From NCBI GenBank assembly GCA_038114465.1, contig JAYNQW010000001.1, positions 248,001 to 312,000 of the forward strand: a DNA stretch of 64,000 bases, read 5' to 3'. Position 1 is the stretch's first letter. Every line of letters begins with the position of its first letter. Shown here in pieces: positions 16,621 through 24,978 of this stretch. The notes below the pieces were generated by a model. That model saw only the letters and a program-made list of their open reading frames with translations, ran no database searches and was not told where the DNA came from. A program made the position numbers and the translations under genes. Origin of the DNA: CALINB01 sp938045325. GTDB lineage: Bacteria; Pseudomonadota; Alphaproteobacteria; Rhodospirillales; CALINB01.

Positions 16621-17820
16621 TTAACGAAGGGTGTCGGCGAGCCGTCTCATAGCGCTTTTTGTGGTTTCGACGTCATGGACTAAGGCCAAGCGAATGTAGC
16701 GGGAGCCAGGGGTTTCGCCGGCGTCGTCGGGGCGCGATAAATAGGCGCCCGGCAGGGCTTTAAGGCCCGCTTCGGACCATAACTGTTTGGTTGCCGCTTC
16801 ACCATCGCCAACATCGAGCCACAGGAAAAACCCGCCGTCGGGACGATAAAAACCGAACTGGTTGCCGAGAATCTCTTCGGCAATATCGAACTTCTTTCGA
16901 TAGAGCGCCCTGTTGGCCTCGACATGTTTTTCGTCCCCGTACAGGGCGGCGCTCGCGGCCTGAATGGGCAGGGGAACGGTCGCTCCGCCATAGGTTCGAA
17001 CAAGACGCATTTTTTTCATCAAGGCCGGATCGCCTGCCATGAAGCCTGCGCGCAATCCCGGCGCGCTTGAGCGCTTTGAAAGTGAATTAAAAACGACAAC
17101 CCTGTTAAAGCCCTGATCGATTTTGGCGCACGCCTGTAAGCCGCCGGGTGGCGGCTCCTTATCGTAAATTTCCGAATAACATTCATCGAACGCGATATTG
17201 AAATGATATTTTCGGGCAAGCTTGATCAACGATACCATGTAATCAAGGTCGGCGGTTTTTCCCTGTGGGTTTGACGGGGTGCAGAGGAATACAAGTGCGG
17301 TACGTTCCAAAATTTTTTGATCAAGTCCGGCATAGTCCGGCAGGTAATCATTTTCTGCTGTGGCCGGCACGAAAACCGGTTTGGCACCGGCCATAATCGC
17401 CGCCGCTTCATAAACGTGATAAAACGGGTTAGGCATTAGAACGACCGGCTTTTCGCCCGGCTGATCTTCAGGTACCGAAACCGCCGCCAGCATATAAAGC
17501 GGGTCGCGCGAACCGGCGACTGGCAAGATCATGCCGGCCTCTTCAAACGTATCGCCGGGCAAGCCGTAGCGTTGGCATAGCCAATTCGAGACTGCGCTTA
17601 AGAAACCAGGCGTACCGTCCATGGGCGGGTAACGACCCCATCCGTTCGCGTTAGCCGCGATTTCCTGTGCGAGAATTTTCGGCGGTTCGTGCATCGGCCC
17701 GCCGAGGGATAAGTCAATCGGCGTCATATCGCCCGGCGGCGTTTCGAATTCCAACAACGTCCGCAAACGGTCAAACGGGAAATCGGTTAGCTGATCGAGC
17801 CGGGGATTTAACATAGACAT
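16621..17820 (-). CDS. Class I/II PLP-dependent aminotransferase (DapC-like)
   Basis: A 399-residue fold-type I aminotransferase. Seen: the N-terminal LGGPMHEPP substrate segment, RYPPMDGTPGFLSAV, the CTPSNPQGK motif (PLP-stacking Asn region), AFDECYSEIY with the pyridine-binding Asp, and FNSLSKRSSAPGLRAG with the Schiff-base Lys near residue 249. Proteins of this sort are often annotated as succinyldiaminopimelate transaminase (lysine/peptidoglycan precursor pathway); the substrate cannot be fixed from motifs alone. It precedes ftsK on the same strand by 35 bases, so co-transcription is likely. A second Met (17814) is an alternative start; neither has a strong ribosome site. Confidence 0.88.
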   Translation of the reverse strand: MSMLNPRLDQLTDFPFDRLRTLLEFETPPGDMTPIDLSLGGPMHEPPKILAQEIAANANGWGRYPPMDGTPGFLSAVSNWLCQRYGLPGDTFEEAGMILPVAGSRDPLYMLAAVSVPEDQPGEKPVVLMPNPFYHVYEAAAIMAGAKPVFVPATAENDYLPDYAGLDQKILERTALVFLCTPSNPQGKTADLDYMVSLIKLARKYHFNIAFDECYSEIYDKEPPPGGLQACAKIDQGFNRVVVFNSLSKRSSAPGLRAGFMAGDPALMKKMRLVRTYGGATVPLPIQAASAALYGDEKHVEANRALYRKKFDIAEEILGNQFGFYRPDGGFFLWLDVGDGEAATKQLWSEAGLKALPGAYLSRPDDAGETPGSRYIRLALVHDVETTKSAMRRLADTLR

Positions 17821-17946
17821 TAAGGTTTCAGGTTGCGCTCGTCGAATTGATTAAAATGAGCGGAGGCCGCCAAAATAGAATTGGCGCGCAGTCTAATGTC
17901 GGGACATAAAAATCACAAGCGAGGGCAATATCTAATTTTTTGGCAC

Positions 17947-17977
17947 AAAAAAGGGCCGGAAGAGAAATCTTCCGGCC
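17947..17977 (-). terminator. Intrinsic terminator of the glnK-amtB operon
   Basis: A perfect 10-bp stem GGCCGGAAGA (17954-17963) and TCTTCCGGCC (17968-17977) with a four-base loop. On the minus strand it is followed by six T within seven bases (A-run 17947-17952 on the plus strand). It lies about 95 bases past the amtB stop. Confidence 0.88.
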
Positions 17978-18071
17978 AAGTTTTATGAGGGACACGCTAG
18001 GAATAAGTTGGGAAGAAGCGGTTGGGCCTTGTTTGTACCGAGCCTGGCCCAACCGCCGTTTCCCTAGTGGT

Positions 18072-19391
18072 TTATTGGACAGTCTCTCCATGGAGATTGA
18101 GGTCGAGGCCCTCGATCTCCGTTTCCTCATCGACACGCAAGCCGACAAGGCCGTCGACGATTTTGAGGATGACGAAGGTTGCGACCGCGCACCACAGGAT
18201 GGTGGCAACGATACCTTCGAGCTGAATTAAGACCTGTCCAGGATTGCCTTCGAGCAAGCCGGATGTACCACCGATGGCTTTGACGGCGAATACCCCGGTT
18301 AAGAGGGCTCCGACAATGCCGCCGACACCATGGATGCCGAAGACATCGAGCGAGTCGTCATAACCGAGCATATTTTTGAGGTACACCGATGCCCAGAAAC
18401 AAACGATACCGGCGACGGCGCCAAGAATGAGCGCCCCCATGGGATCAACGAACCCGGCTGCCGGCGTAATCGCGACGAGGCCCGCAACGGCGCCGGACAC
18501 GATACCGAGCACGCTCGGTTTGCCACGCAGGATCCATTCGGCAAATAGCCATGCCATCGCGGCGGCGGCTGTCGCAATTTGGGTCACGGCCATGGCCATG
18601 CCCGCTCCACCGTTGGCGGCAAGAGCCGAACCGGCATTAAAGCCGAACCAGCCGACCCACAAGAACGCCGCGCCGGCGACGCTCAAGGCCAGGTTATGCG
18701 GCGCCATATTTTCGGTTTTGTAGCCGTAGCGTTTACCAAGCACGATGGCGGCAACCAACCCGGCAATACCGGAGTTAATGTGCACGACCGTACCGCCGGC
18801 GAAATCGAGAACGCCGTGGCTGCCGAGAAAACCGCCGCCCCAGACCCAGTGCGTAACGGGCGCATACACGATAATCGACCAGGCGCCGAGGAACAGCAGC
18901 ATGGCAGAAAATTTCATACGATCGGCGAAGGCGCCACAAACAAGCGCGGGCGTGATGATGGCAAACGTCATTTGGAAAATAACAAACACCGATTCAGGAA
19001 TTGTTCCGTTTAAGGTATCGGTGGTCATATGGCTTAGGAACATTTTATCCAAGCCGCCGACGAAGGCATTAAAACCGCCGCCGTTACCGAATGCTAACGA
19101 ATAGCCGATGACCATCCAGATGATGGACATCAAACATGTAAGGGCAAAGCTTTGCATAACGGTAGTGAGTAAGTTTTTCTTTCGCACCATGCCGCCGTAG
19201 AAAAAAGCAACGCCGGGTATGGTCATCAAAAGCACAAGTGCCGTTGACGTCAGCATCCAGGCGGTGTCGCCCGAATCCAATTTCGGTTTTGCTTCGGCGC
19301 CCAGTGCCGTATCCATGCTGAGCAGCAATGCTGTCCAGATAAAGGCCATCAGGCCCATAGGTTTACACAGTGATTTATAAAATAAACGCAT
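18072..19391 (-). CDS. amtB: Ammonium transporter AmtB
   Basis: A 439-residue Amt/Rh channel: a cleavable N-terminal signal (MRLFYKSLCKPMGLMAF to about residue 34) followed by eleven membrane helices. Signatures: GDTAWMLTSTALVLLMTIPG at the pore entrance, GGTVVHINSGIAGL with the first pore His, and FGIHGVGGIVGALLTG with the second pore His. It conducts ammonia/ammonium into the cell and is blocked by GlnK. Start chosen at ATG 19391 because AAGGAGG lies nine bases upstream; a frame beginning at 19472 overlaps glnK. It lies 22 bases after glnK, the conserved glnK-amtB pair, and is followed by a strong terminator. Confidence 0.97.
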   Translation of the reverse strand: MRLFYKSLCKPMGLMAFIWTALLLSMDTALGAEAKPKLDSGDTAWMLTSTALVLLMTIPGVAFFYGGMVRKKNLLTTVMQSFALTCLMSIIWMVIGYSLAFGNGGGFNAFVGGLDKMFLSHMTTDTLNGTIPESVFVIFQMTFAIITPALVCGAFADRMKFSAMLLFLGAWSIIVYAPVTHWVWGGGFLGSHGVLDFAGGTVVHINSGIAGLVAAIVLGKRYGYKTENMAPHNLALSVAGAAFLWVGWFGFNAGSALAANGGAGMAMAVTQIATAAAAMAWLFAEWILRGKPSVLGIVSGAVAGLVAITPAAGFVDPMGALILGAVAGIVCFWASVYLKNMLGYDDSLDVFGIHGVGGIVGALLTGVFAVKAIGGTSGLLEGNPGQVLIQLEGIVATILWCAVATFVILKIVDGLVGLRVDEETEIEGLDLNLHGETVQ

Positions 19392-19413
19392 CGTGACGAT
19401 CCTCCTTATTCCT

Positions 19414-19752
19414 TTAAAGCGCGTCTCCGTCCGTTTCTCCGGTTCGGATACGGACGGCTTTTTCAACGTCAATCACGAAAACTTTGCCGTCACCGATTTT
19501 TCCGGTTTGGGCTGCCGATGTGATTGAGTCGGCGACTTGTTCGACCATGCCGTCTTCAACGACGACTTCGAGTTTGACTTTGGGTAAAAAACTGACTTCG
19601 TATTCAGCCCCGCGGTAAATTTCCGTTTGGCCTTTTTGGCGGCCAAACCCACGGACCTCACTTACTGTCATGCCCTGCACGCCTAACGAGGTCATCGCGG
19701 CGCGGACGGCATCCAGTTTGAAAGGCTTGATGATGGCCAAAATAAGCTTCAT
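19414..19752 (-). CDS. glnK: PII nitrogen regulatory protein GlnK
   Basis: A 112-residue PII protein, the standard length. MKLILAIIKPFKLDAVR opens the fold. The T-loop carries the uridylylation site Tyr51 with RGFGRQKGQTEIYRGAEY before it. The TGKIGDGKVFV segment (about 83-93) binds ATP and 2-oxoglutarate and closes the trimer site. It senses 2-oxoglutarate and ATP/ADP and plugs AmtB when nitrogen is plentiful. Start ATG 19752 has GGAGAGGGA upstream; the longer frame to 19875 adds an unrelated extension. It is co-transcribed with amtB. A sigma-54-like element lies about 125 bases upstream. Confidence 0.97.
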   Translation of the reverse strand: MKLILAIIKPFKLDAVRAAMTSLGVQGMTVSEVRGFGRQKGQTEIYRGAEYEVSFLPKVKLEVVVEDGMVEQVADSITSAAQTGKIGDGKVFVIDVEKAVRIRTGETDGDAL

Positions 19753-19876
19753 CGACTTGGTTCCCTCTCCCTGGGCCAAACCCGCCGCCATCGGCGACAT
19801 TGGGCTCGGCTTACGTTGACAAAACCAACCGGCCCCCTCGATTGGGGCCCGGCCGGCGGATTCATGCATAGACATT

Positions 19877-19891
19877 TCATGAATCGTGCCA
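19877..19891 (-). promoter_or_regulatory. Sigma-54-like promoter of glnK-amtB
   Basis: On the minus strand TGGCACG-ATTC-ATGA matches the -24 element TGGCACG exactly and the -12 element TTGC at two of four positions, with the right ten-base spacing between GG and G. The predicted transcript would have a leader of about 113 bases. glnK-amtB operons are commonly NtrC/RpoN controlled. Confidence 0.5.
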
Positions 19892-20044
19892 GTTGGGTGG
19901 GGCTTTATAAGTTATTGTTATATAACGATAAAAAATTAATTTTTGGGATGGGCAGTCAAAATGATGAATAAAATATGACTAAAATTTAACCATTAAAAAT
20001 TAATAGCCTAATTATTAATCATTTAAATTTTTTTTCATGCCCAT

Positions 20045-20074
20045 AAAAAAAACCGCGTGCCTAAGCACGCGGTT
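20045..20074 (-). terminator. Intrinsic terminator of the TorF-type porin gene
   Basis: AACCGCGTGC (20051-20060) pairs exactly with GCACGCGGTT (20065-20074) around a four-base loop. On the minus strand the stem is followed by eight T in a row. It lies about 85 bases after the porin stop codon. Confidence 0.92.
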
Positions 20075-20158
20075 TAATTGGAATTACCCCGATTATCCGA
20101 ATTTTGGCATCGCCGGGGAAGGGCTGAACAATTCGTTGTTCTGTGTGCCGTTATTTCC

Positions 20159-20896
20159 TTAGAAGGACTTCGAGGCCGAGATCAGGAATTTACCCGTATC
20201 GGATTGTGATTCGCTGAGATCGGTATCGTTCCAAGCAAGTTTGATATCAAGGCCGGCAATATTCGTCGTCGCGCTGATTTCATAATGAAAATAGTCATCG
20301 GCACCGAAAGCCGTGTTGTCATCGATGGTTTGATATCCGAGGTGCACGCCGAGATCGAGGTGCTTGCCGACCGGCACAGTGATATTACCGGAGTAATAGA
20401 CTGCATCGCCCGAGCTGCCGAAGTTATCGGGTGAATAATTCAGGCCAATATCGGCGGCGAAGACTTTAAAGTCATAACCCAAGGTGCCGTAAATCTCCCA
20501 GAAATTGTAGTTCAAGGAACTGGCCGCACCGGGGTAGGAGTAATAAATACCGCCGACTCCCCAGCTGACCTTTTTGAACTCGCCGCTGAGTCCGATGGTG
20601 TAATCGATTTCAATCGAGGCCTCGTCGCCATCATTGAAATCAACATTCGATCCCCAGGCACCCACGCTCAGGCTGACCGGACCGATCGGTTGAGTATATC
20701 CGATGTCGCCTTGCAACGCGGGGATGCCGCCGGATTGCTCAATACCACGGAACAAATAATTATTGACCAGCGCGACGCTGCCGGAGAACTCACCACCGGC
20801 GAGGTCTTTTTTAGTGAGAATAGGTTCGGCTGCATTGGCTGCAACAGGCAGCGCTAAGGCCATCGTAAATGCAGCAGCGTAAAATGTTTTCTTCAT
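20159..20896 (-). CDS. TorF-family putative outer-membrane porin
   Basis: A 245-residue beta-barrel protein of the TorF (TIGR02001) type. A clean Sec signal (MKKTFYAAAFTMALALPVAANA, cut near 22) precedes VALVNNYLFRGIEQSGGIPALQGDIGY in pieces, the family signature. Alternating aromatic/polar strands follow, and the chain ends in Phe, the Bam recognition residue. Start ATG 20896 has GGAGGG six bases upstream; the longer frame to 21013 has no support. In many alphaproteobacteria such porins neighbour glnK-amtB (recollection), which suggests outer-membrane entry of ammonium or another nitrogen source. It has its own terminator and a sigma-54-like promoter. Confidence 0.9.
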   Translation of the reverse strand: MKKTFYAAAFTMALALPVAANAAEPILTKKDLAGGEFSGSVALVNNYLFRGIEQSGGIPALQGDIGYTQPIGPVSLSVGAWGSNVDFNDGDEASIEIDYTIGLSGEFKKVSWGVGGIYYSYPGAASSLNYNFWEIYGTLGYDFKVFAADIGLNYSPDNFGSSGDAVYYSGNITVPVGKHLDLGVHLGYQTIDDNTAFGADDYFHYEISATTNIAGLDIKLAWNDTDLSESQSDTGKFLISASKSF

Positions 20897-21383
20897 GTTC
20901 AACCCTCCATTGATCTTAACGATCGGTTGTTTGTTGCGGTGCCGGCCTTGTCCTTTAAAACCGGCGATTGATGTGTGTATCGCGGAATTTCGTAAACGTT
21001 CGCTTATAACCACTCATGAATATATCAATTGCCGTGCCAAACAGGCAAAATTTAATATCTATTTACAATCATGGACTTACAGAGAATCTCCGCAATAAGC
21101 TAAACAGAAATTGGCATAATATTGATTAAATTAAAAGCAACTTGTTTTATGTGATTATTTATTAGGCAATCTCAATATTTAGAAGTTTTAAAAATTTCTA
21201 TCAAAAAAACATCGTTCTTTCAGGGATCTAAGACAGTATATAACTATATATAGACCAAAGACCCATGATGATTACGAAAGTTGCCCGATACTTTTTCCGA
21301 TGAGTGATGTAAATTTGTCACGGAAATGTATTGAGATCGCGGATTTACCTGGACAGCAGGCGGTTAAAGAGCGATGACGGGGC
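20897..21383. other. AT-rich intergenic region between porin and ubiH-like gene
   Basis: A 487-base divergent region, strongly AT-rich from about 21040 to 21260. It contains the sigma-54-like promoter for the porin (21025-21039) and presumably the promoter of the ubiH-family gene. Only short frames without ribosome sites are present. Confidence 0.6.
21025..21039 (-). promoter_or_regulatory. Sigma-54-like promoter of the TorF-type porin
   Basis: On the minus strand TGGCACG-GCAA-TTGA matches the -24 element exactly and the -12 TTGC at three of four positions, with correct spacing. The predicted leader is about 118 bases. The same TGGCACG core precedes glnK. Confidence 0.6.
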
Positions 21384-22631
21384 ATGGCACAAGGACAAAA
21401 TTTAGCCGCACGCGTTAGCGCAGACGCCATTATTGTCGGCGGTGGACTGGTCGGCGGCGCCCTCGCCCAGTCGTTGGCGGGTCTTGGCCTGCACGTGGCG
21501 GTCGTCGATCGCGGTAATCCGCAAGACTGGCTCGATGGCCGTTTTGATGGCCGCGCGTCAGCCGTCGCTTTGGCCTCGCAGCGGTTTTTGGACGCTATCG
21601 GTTTATGGTCGGCAATGGCATCCGAAGCTTGCGCTATCGAAGATATTCGCGTTTCCGAAGCGAAACAGCCGTTCTTTTTGCATTACGATCATCGTGAGCT
21701 TGGTGATGTACCATTCGGCTATATGGTTGAAAACCGCCATATCCGAAAAGCGCTTTACGGTACACTCAACAAAAATTCAAATGTCGAATTTCATGCCCCG
21801 GCGACAATAGAAAAAATTTCACGAAATAGCGGTCAAGCATCCGTAACATTGAAAAGCGGAATCACAATAGAAGCGCCCTTATTGATTGCGGCGGACGGCC
21901 GGCGTTCGCGCATCCGGGCTGAGGCCGGCATTCGGGTTACACAATGGCAATATAAACAAACCGGCATCGTTTGTTCGGTGAAACATGAAAAGCCGCACCA
22001 CAATATCGCCCACGAACATTTTTTACCGGTTGGCCCATTTGCCATCTTACCTTTACGCGGTGACCGCTCATCGTTGGTTTGGGTTGAAAGCGATGTAACC
22101 GCACCGGCGATTATGCAGCTTGATGACGATGCTTTTCTTGCTGAACTGAAAAAACGTTTCGGTGATTTTTTGGGTGGCGTTAGCGTCATTGGGCCACGCT
22201 GGTCGTTTCCATTATCTCTACAACATGCGCACCGTTACGTTGATAACCGCCTGGCACTCATCGGCGATGCGGCGCATGGAATGCATCCCATCGCCGGTCA
22301 AGGTTTGAACCTGGGCTGGCGCGGCGCGGCGGCCTTAACGGAAGTGATCTATGACGCCAGGCAATTAGGCCTTGATTACGGCCTTGAACCCGTACTCGAA
22401 AAATACGAACGATGGCGCCGTTTTGATAATACCTTGATGCTGGCCATGACGGATGGATTGAATCGATTATTCTCTAACAATTTACAACCGTTAAAACTGG
22501 CGCGAGATGCGGGTCTTGCCATCGTCAATAAACTGCCGCCTTTGAAAAAAATATTCATGGGCAGCGCCATGGGCTTGGCGGGTGATGTGCCGAAGTTAAT
22601 GCGCGGCGAATCCCTCAGGGCTCGCGGCTGA
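21384..22631 (+). CDS. UbiH/UbiF/COQ6-family FAD-dependent hydroxylase
   Basis: A 415-residue flavoprotein monooxygenase. The Rossmann motif GGGLVGGALAQ is at about 19-29, the mid-chain DGRRSRIR (DG motif) near 169, and the second FAD motif GDAAHGMHPIAGQGLNLG near 293. These are the marks of the ubiquinone hydroxylases (UbiH, UbiF, UbiL, UbiI, COQ6), which hydroxylate the aromatic ring during ubiquinone synthesis. Which ring position is modified cannot be read from the sequence. Its 3' end overlaps the convergent DUF971 gene by 17 bases. Confidence 0.92.
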   Translation: MAQGQNLAARVSADAIIVGGGLVGGALAQSLAGLGLHVAVVDRGNPQDWLDGRFDGRASAVALASQRFLDAIGLWSAMASEACAIEDIRVSEAKQPFFLHYDHRELGDVPFGYMVENRHIRKALYGTLNKNSNVEFHAPATIEKISRNSGQASVTLKSGITIEAPLLIAADGRRSRIRAEAGIRVTQWQYKQTGIVCSVKHEKPHHNIAHEHFLPVGPFAILPLRGDRSSLVWVESDVTAPAIMQLDDDAFLAELKKRFGDFLGGVSVIGPRWSFPLSLQHAHRYVDNRLALIGDAAHGMHPIAGQGLNLGWRGAAALTEVIYDARQLGLDYGLEPVLEKYERWRRFDNTLMLAMTDGLNRLFSNNLQPLKLARDAGLAIVNKLPPLKKIFMGSAMGLAGDVPKLMRGESLRARG

Positions 22632-22983
22632 TATTTCTGGATTTAATTTCCTGAAGATAACGATGCCAAAGCTCTTCTTGGCGAACACCGTAATCATGCA
22701 GTGTTTCCCATGAATAAATACCGGTGTCATGATTATCGTCAAAACAAATGCGAACGGCGTAATTGCCGACGGGTTCGATTGCCGTAATACCGACATTGAT
22801 TTTGCCGCCGATGAAGCGCCTTTCGGCAAACGAATGCCCTTGTACTTCGGCGGAGGGGCTTTCAACGCGTAAAAATTCAGCGGGAAAAGAAAACATGTGA
22901 CCGTCATCAAAATCGACCTCTAAAATCCGTTCTTCTTTATTATAACGAATTTCCAAAGGTATCGCTTTTTGCACCAACGTCAT
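22615..22983 (-). CDS. DUF971 (gamma-butyrobetaine hydroxylase N-terminal-like) protein
   Basis: A 122-residue single-domain protein of the DUF971/GBBH-like N-terminal family. Seen: IRYNKEERILEVDFDDGHMFSFPAEFLRV in pieces, the I-x-PVGNYAVRICFDDNHDTGIYSW segment and the C-terminal LWHRYLQEI helix. The family binds zinc in some members and has been linked to iron-sulfur cluster handling, but the reaction is not established. It is followed on the same strand by nothing close; its neighbours upstream (Trm112, LON, CnoX) form the usual alphaproteobacterial group. Confidence 0.88.
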   Translation of the reverse strand: MTLVQKAIPLEIRYNKEERILEVDFDDGHMFSFPAEFLRVESPSAEVQGHSFAERRFIGGKINVGITAIEPVGNYAVRICFDDNHDTGIYSWETLHDYGVRQEELWHRYLQEIKSRNISREP

Positions 22984-23032
22984 GGACGGTTAGCCTTCAT
23001 ACAAAAATTTAAATGACTTTATTAAACGGCGC

Positions 23033-23215
23033 TCAGTCTTTAATGGTGCGCGCTTCGTCTATCAACATTATCGGTATGCCGTCACTGATCGGAAAGGCGA
23101 GACCAGCTTTTTTACTGATGAGTTCTTGGTTTTCCTGATCGTAATCGAGCGGTTGTTTGGTCACGGGACAGACAAGAATTTCAAGTAATTTCGGATCGAT
23201 TTCACGTCCACTCAT
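23033..23215 (-). CDS. Trm112/YcaR family protein
   Basis: A 60-residue Trm112-type protein: LLEILVCPVTKQPLDYDQ followed by ELISKKAGLAFPISDGIPIMLIDEAR in pieces. Trm112 proteins activate methyltransferases as small partners. Of the zinc cysteines only one is left (CPVT instead of CPxC); this substitution is also familiar in other alphaproteobacterial members. It lies between the LON-domain gene (37 bases upstream) and DUF971, likely one transcript. Confidence 0.9.
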   Translation of the reverse strand: MSGREIDPKLLEILVCPVTKQPLDYDQENQELISKKAGLAFPISDGIPIMLIDEARTIKD

Positions 23216-23252
23216 GGTTTTGTCTCATTGGGTTCGAATAAAACGATTGCCT

Positions 23253-23915
23253 TTAATGCGTCTGGGTTGCCGGGCCCTCATGTTTGTCATGCACGGCCAT
23301 ATTCATGAGAGACATCAATAAAGTGCTTCGCTCCTGAAGGCCAGAACATTCTAAAAGGGCTTGTTTTTCACTAGGTGCAAACGGGCACATCATTGCCAAA
23401 GAGTTAACCAAAGGCTCATCAGGCGCGTTTTCGATAGACGACCAATCGGCATTGATGTTTTTTAATGCCAGATACGATTGAACGGTTTTAAGGCGCTCAT
23501 CGCGGCCAGGCAAATTTTCATCATTAGCCTTAAGATCGCCTATGAAAGATTCATAATTAGCTCGAACCCGACGGTAGCCCTTGACGAGCCCGAGTTCTTC
23601 CGTGATTTGAAACCGGCAAACGCCCAGCAACGTAATCAAAAAACGTCCGCCACCGGATTCGGAAAAAGAAATGATACGCCCGGCGCATCCTGTTTTATAA
23701 ACACCCGGGTTCTCCTGATTATTTTCTTCCGCCGCCTCCTGCGGTTGGATCATGCCGATATAACGGCCTTTGGCGAGAGCGTCTTCGGTCATGGCTAAGT
23801 AGCGCGGTTCAAAAATATTTAATGGCAATTGTGCGTGGGGTAACAGCAGGACGCCGGTTAATGGAAAAATCGGAAGTTCGACAGGTAAGTCAGCGGAATG
23901 AATTTGTTCGGTCAT
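23253..23915 (-). CDS. LON peptidase substrate-binding domain protein
   Basis: A 220-residue protein made only of the LON N-terminal (PUA-like) domain, without the AAA+ and protease parts. Signature: LPIFPLTGVLLLPHAQLPLNIFEPRY in pieces, then GRYIGMIQP and TGCAGRIISF. Such stand-alone proteins are conserved next to thioredoxin/CnoX genes in alphaproteobacteria; their role is unproven, perhaps substrate recognition. The start overlaps the stop of the upstream thioredoxin gene by one base (TAATG), so translation is coupled. Confidence 0.92.
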   Translation of the reverse strand: MTEQIHSADLPVELPIFPLTGVLLLPHAQLPLNIFEPRYLAMTEDALAKGRYIGMIQPQEAAEENNQENPGVYKTGCAGRIISFSESGGGRFLITLLGVCRFQITEELGLVKGYRRVRANYESFIGDLKANDENLPGRDERLKTVQSYLALKNINADWSSIENAPDEPLVNSLAMMCPFAPSEKQALLECSGLQERSTLLMSLMNMAVHDKHEGPATQTH

Positions 23916-24841
23916 TATGAAAACAAAATTGATGATAATTGCCGCCGTGCTGAGTCGGTCAAAGGATCTGTTGGCCCCAAGGCCTCAAAGATTTTAAGAA
24001 GCTGAATGCGTGCCGCTTCTTCGTTCCACTGGCGGTTGCGGCGAATCAATTCCAGTAATTGTTCAACGGCGTTTTCGTTATCGCCATGAGCATAAAGAGC
24101 CATGGCTAAATCAAAACGTGCCTGATGATCGTTTTCATCGGCCGATACTTTGTCGCGTAATGATTGCACGTCGCCGGTATCGCTGGTTTGTTCGGCCAGC
24201 TCGACCATGGAGATTGCCCCGGCTATATCCGTATCGCGTTTTAGTTCAGTACTAAGCTGTTCAATGATGAATTTTGCCCGGTCCATATCGCCCCGGCTGA
24301 TGGCGAGACGAATGAGGCCGGTCAGGGCTTTGGGATTGTCCTGATCTTGTCCGAGAATTTGTTCGTATAGCGCTTGAGCCTGATCGGCCTCACCGGCCTC
24401 GGCCAGTTGCTGCGCCTGATCGAGGGCGGCATCAATCGGAGATTGTGCCTCACCCAGCAATTTATCAATAAAGGCGCGCAGCTGACTTTCCGGGACCGCG
24501 CCCATAAAACCATCGACAGGCTGGCCATTCTTAAATGCATAAACGGCCGGGATTGATTGGATACGCATCTGCCCGGCAAGATCTTGGTTCTCATCAATGT
24601 TGATTTTAACGAGCTTTACCAGGCCGCCGGCATTCACGACGAGTTTCTCGAGTGCCGGTCCGAGTTGTTTGCAGGGCTCGCACCATGGCGCCCAAAAATC
24701 GACGATCACCGGCGTTTGTTTCGAGGCCTCGATGACATCGGCCATGAAATTTGCCGTGTCGCTGTCCTTGATCACATCACCGGGTGCCGCGCCGGCCTGT
24801 TGCGGATCACCTGCTTGGTTGGGGTCGAGTATCAGCGCCAT
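23915..24841 (-). CDS. cnoX: CnoX/YbbN-type thioredoxin with TPR domain
   Basis: A 308-residue protein: thioredoxin domain (about 25-135) with WCEPC (Cys54, Cys57) and the cis-Pro loop SIPAVYAF, then tetratricopeptide-like helices (about 140-300) with repeated LAEAGEADQAQALYEQIL and LDLAMALYAHGD-type units. In E. coli CnoX is a holdase that protects chaperone clients from oxidation; the active-site CxxC kept here implies that redox activity is retained, unlike the E. coli protein. Coupled by TAATG to the LON-domain gene. Confidence 0.9.
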   Translation of the reverse strand: MALILDPNQAGDPQQAGAAPGDVIKDSDTANFMADVIEASKQTPVIVDFWAPWCEPCKQLGPALEKLVVNAGGLVKLVKINIDENQDLAGQMRIQSIPAVYAFKNGQPVDGFMGAVPESQLRAFIDKLLGEAQSPIDAALDQAQQLAEAGEADQAQALYEQILGQDQDNPKALTGLIRLAISRGDMDRAKFIIEQLSTELKRDTDIAGAISMVELAEQTSDTGDVQSLRDKVSADENDHQARFDLAMALYAHGDNENAVEQLLELIRRNRQWNEEAARIQLLKIFEALGPTDPLTDSARRQLSSILFS

Positions 24842-24978
24842 GATGTCTACTTCCTTGTCCTCAGTATAATGTTTTCATTTCGCCTGATGAGCGGTTCAGG
24901 GCCGGTTTTGTAATGGCTGTGATACCATAAATGGTTGGTTTTCAAAGAGACCGCAAGGGTCTTGGCGTTTAACGCCCC

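Larger units (their letters stand above)
19753..20158. other. Intergenic region between torF-like porin and glnK
   Basis: A 406-base region without a gene. It holds the porin terminator (20045-20074), a very AT-rich segment (about 19907-20040) of the kind found upstream of activator-dependent promoters, and a sigma-54-like promoter for glnK (19877-19891). Confidence 0.7.

Noticed and set aside
21111..21127. Second sigma-54-like sequence (TTGGCATAATATTGATT) before the ubiH-type gene
   Set aside because: Spacing between the GG and the downstream G is one base short and the -24 core is imperfect.
21016..21129. 37-residue plus-strand frame in the porin/ubiH gap
   Set aside because: No ribosome site, no hydrophobic or conserved pattern, and it crosses the sigma-54-like element on the other strand.
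23033..23215. Loss of zinc cysteines in the Trm112 protein as a novelty
   Set aside because: The same CPxT form is common in alphaproteobacterial members, so it is not unusual.
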